Source: Phycisphaerae bacterium (lineage in GTDB: Bacteria; Planctomycetota; Phycisphaerae; UBA1845; Fen-1342). Taken from it: 5,691 nt of DNA. This document shows, one piece after another, positions 5,371 to 5,691 of the stretch. The stretch is taken from assembly GCA_026984555.1 (NCBI GenBank), contig JALSRY010000020.1, forward strand, positions 1 to 5,691. The letters run 5' to 3'. A model generated the notes under the pieces. The model ran no database searches. It saw nothing but the letters and a program-made list of their open reading frames with translations, and was not told the DNA's origin. The first letter of the stretch is position 1. Every line of letters starts with the position of its first letter. A program made the position numbers and the translations under genes.

Positions 5371-5691
5371 ATGGCCGGTAGCCAACTACGTGCTGATGTC
5401 TGGATTCACGAATACATCACACCGTGGGACATCTACTCCCACGGCGTAGCGCGAACCCTGGCGTACAAACACACCGCCTTTCAGGAAATGTACATCGTCG
5501 AAACCGGCGCATACGGAAAAGCCCTCGTCCTCGACGGAAAGTGGCAGTCCTGCACCGGCGACGAACATCTCTACCACGAACCCCTCGTCCACCCCGCCAT
5601 GCTCCTGCACGGCCAGCCCCGCCGCGTCCTCATCCTCGGCGGCGGCGAAGGCGCCACCGCCCGCGAGGTCCTGCGCTGGAAAACCGTCGAG
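5371..5691 (+). CDS. speE: Spermidine synthase family aminopropyltransferase, 3' end beyond the window
   Basis: The frame is open from the ATG at 5371 to the right edge, giving 107 codons of an enzyme usually near 280-300 residues. It transfers the aminopropyl group from decarboxylated S-adenosylmethionine, made by SpeD just upstream, to putrescine or a related amine. The N-terminal beta domain is seen in WIHEYITPWD and FQEMYIVETGAYGKALVLDG. The family signature WQSCTGDEHLYHEPLVHPAM (58-77) covers the substrate-binding region. The nucleotide-binding loop LILGGGEGATAREVLR (87-102) marks the start of the Rossmann-like domain. GGGEGA replaces the more usual GGGDGG, as in some thermospermine or long-chain polyamine synthase relatives, so the exact acceptor amine is open. 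GGAG at 5359-5362 sits 8 bases before the ATG. The active-site aspartates of the C-terminal half lie outside the window. Confidence 0.94.
   Translation, partial: MAGSQLRADVWIHEYITPWDIYSHGVARTLAYKHTAFQEMYIVETGAYGKALVLDGKWQSCTGDEHLYHEPLVHPAMLLHGQPRRVLILGGGEGATAREVLRWKTVE

Overview
This is a GC-rich (roughly two-thirds G+C) bacterial chromosomal window with six protein genes and no sign of mobile elements, CRISPR, tRNA or rRNA. Nothing fixes the taxon. A selenium-dependent molybdenum hydroxylase, an ArsC-like selenoprotein, a class 1B SpeD, frequent TTG starts and high GC together would fit Planctomycetota, but this is an inference from family distribution as I remember it.

Left part, minus strand: an Rrf2-family regulator with three cysteines spaced as in Fe-S binding members (423-929, TTG start) overlaps by 17 bases the start of an exported c-type cytochrome (439 running off the left edge). 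They form a translationally coupled pair. The cytochrome resembles those found beside nitrous oxide or nitric oxide reductase genes. Two inverted repeats upstream of the regulator (998-1020 and 1038-1052) are candidate operators.

Middle, minus strand: one 903-residue gene (1204-3915) encodes a fused [2Fe-2S]-molybdopterin hydroxylase of the selenium-dependent xanthine dehydrogenase type. It carries an extra Ser/Gly/Glu-rich segment of about 26 residues, bounded by an 11-bp direct repeat and containing an inverted repeat.

Middle, plus strand, divergent from it across 208 bp: a selenoprotein gene (4124-4477) whose UGA at 4163-4165 lies in a U-T-S-C redox motif of a thioredoxin-fold, ArsC-like protein. 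A SECIS-like hairpin follows directly. Ordinary gene calling would start at the GTG at 4208 and lose the active site. This is the most interesting object in the window. With the neighbouring hydroxylase it makes a small selenium-linked locus using selenium in two chemically different ways: selenocysteine in the small protein, and (by family knowledge) a labile selenium ligand in the enzyme.

Right part, plus strand: speD (4724-5140, S-adenosylmethionine decarboxylase) and the 5' part of speE (5371 to the edge, spermidine synthase family) are consecutive steps of spermidine synthesis. The 230-bp gap between them carries no gene but has strong, mutually exclusive hairpins that could control speE. 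The speD leader also has a hairpin.
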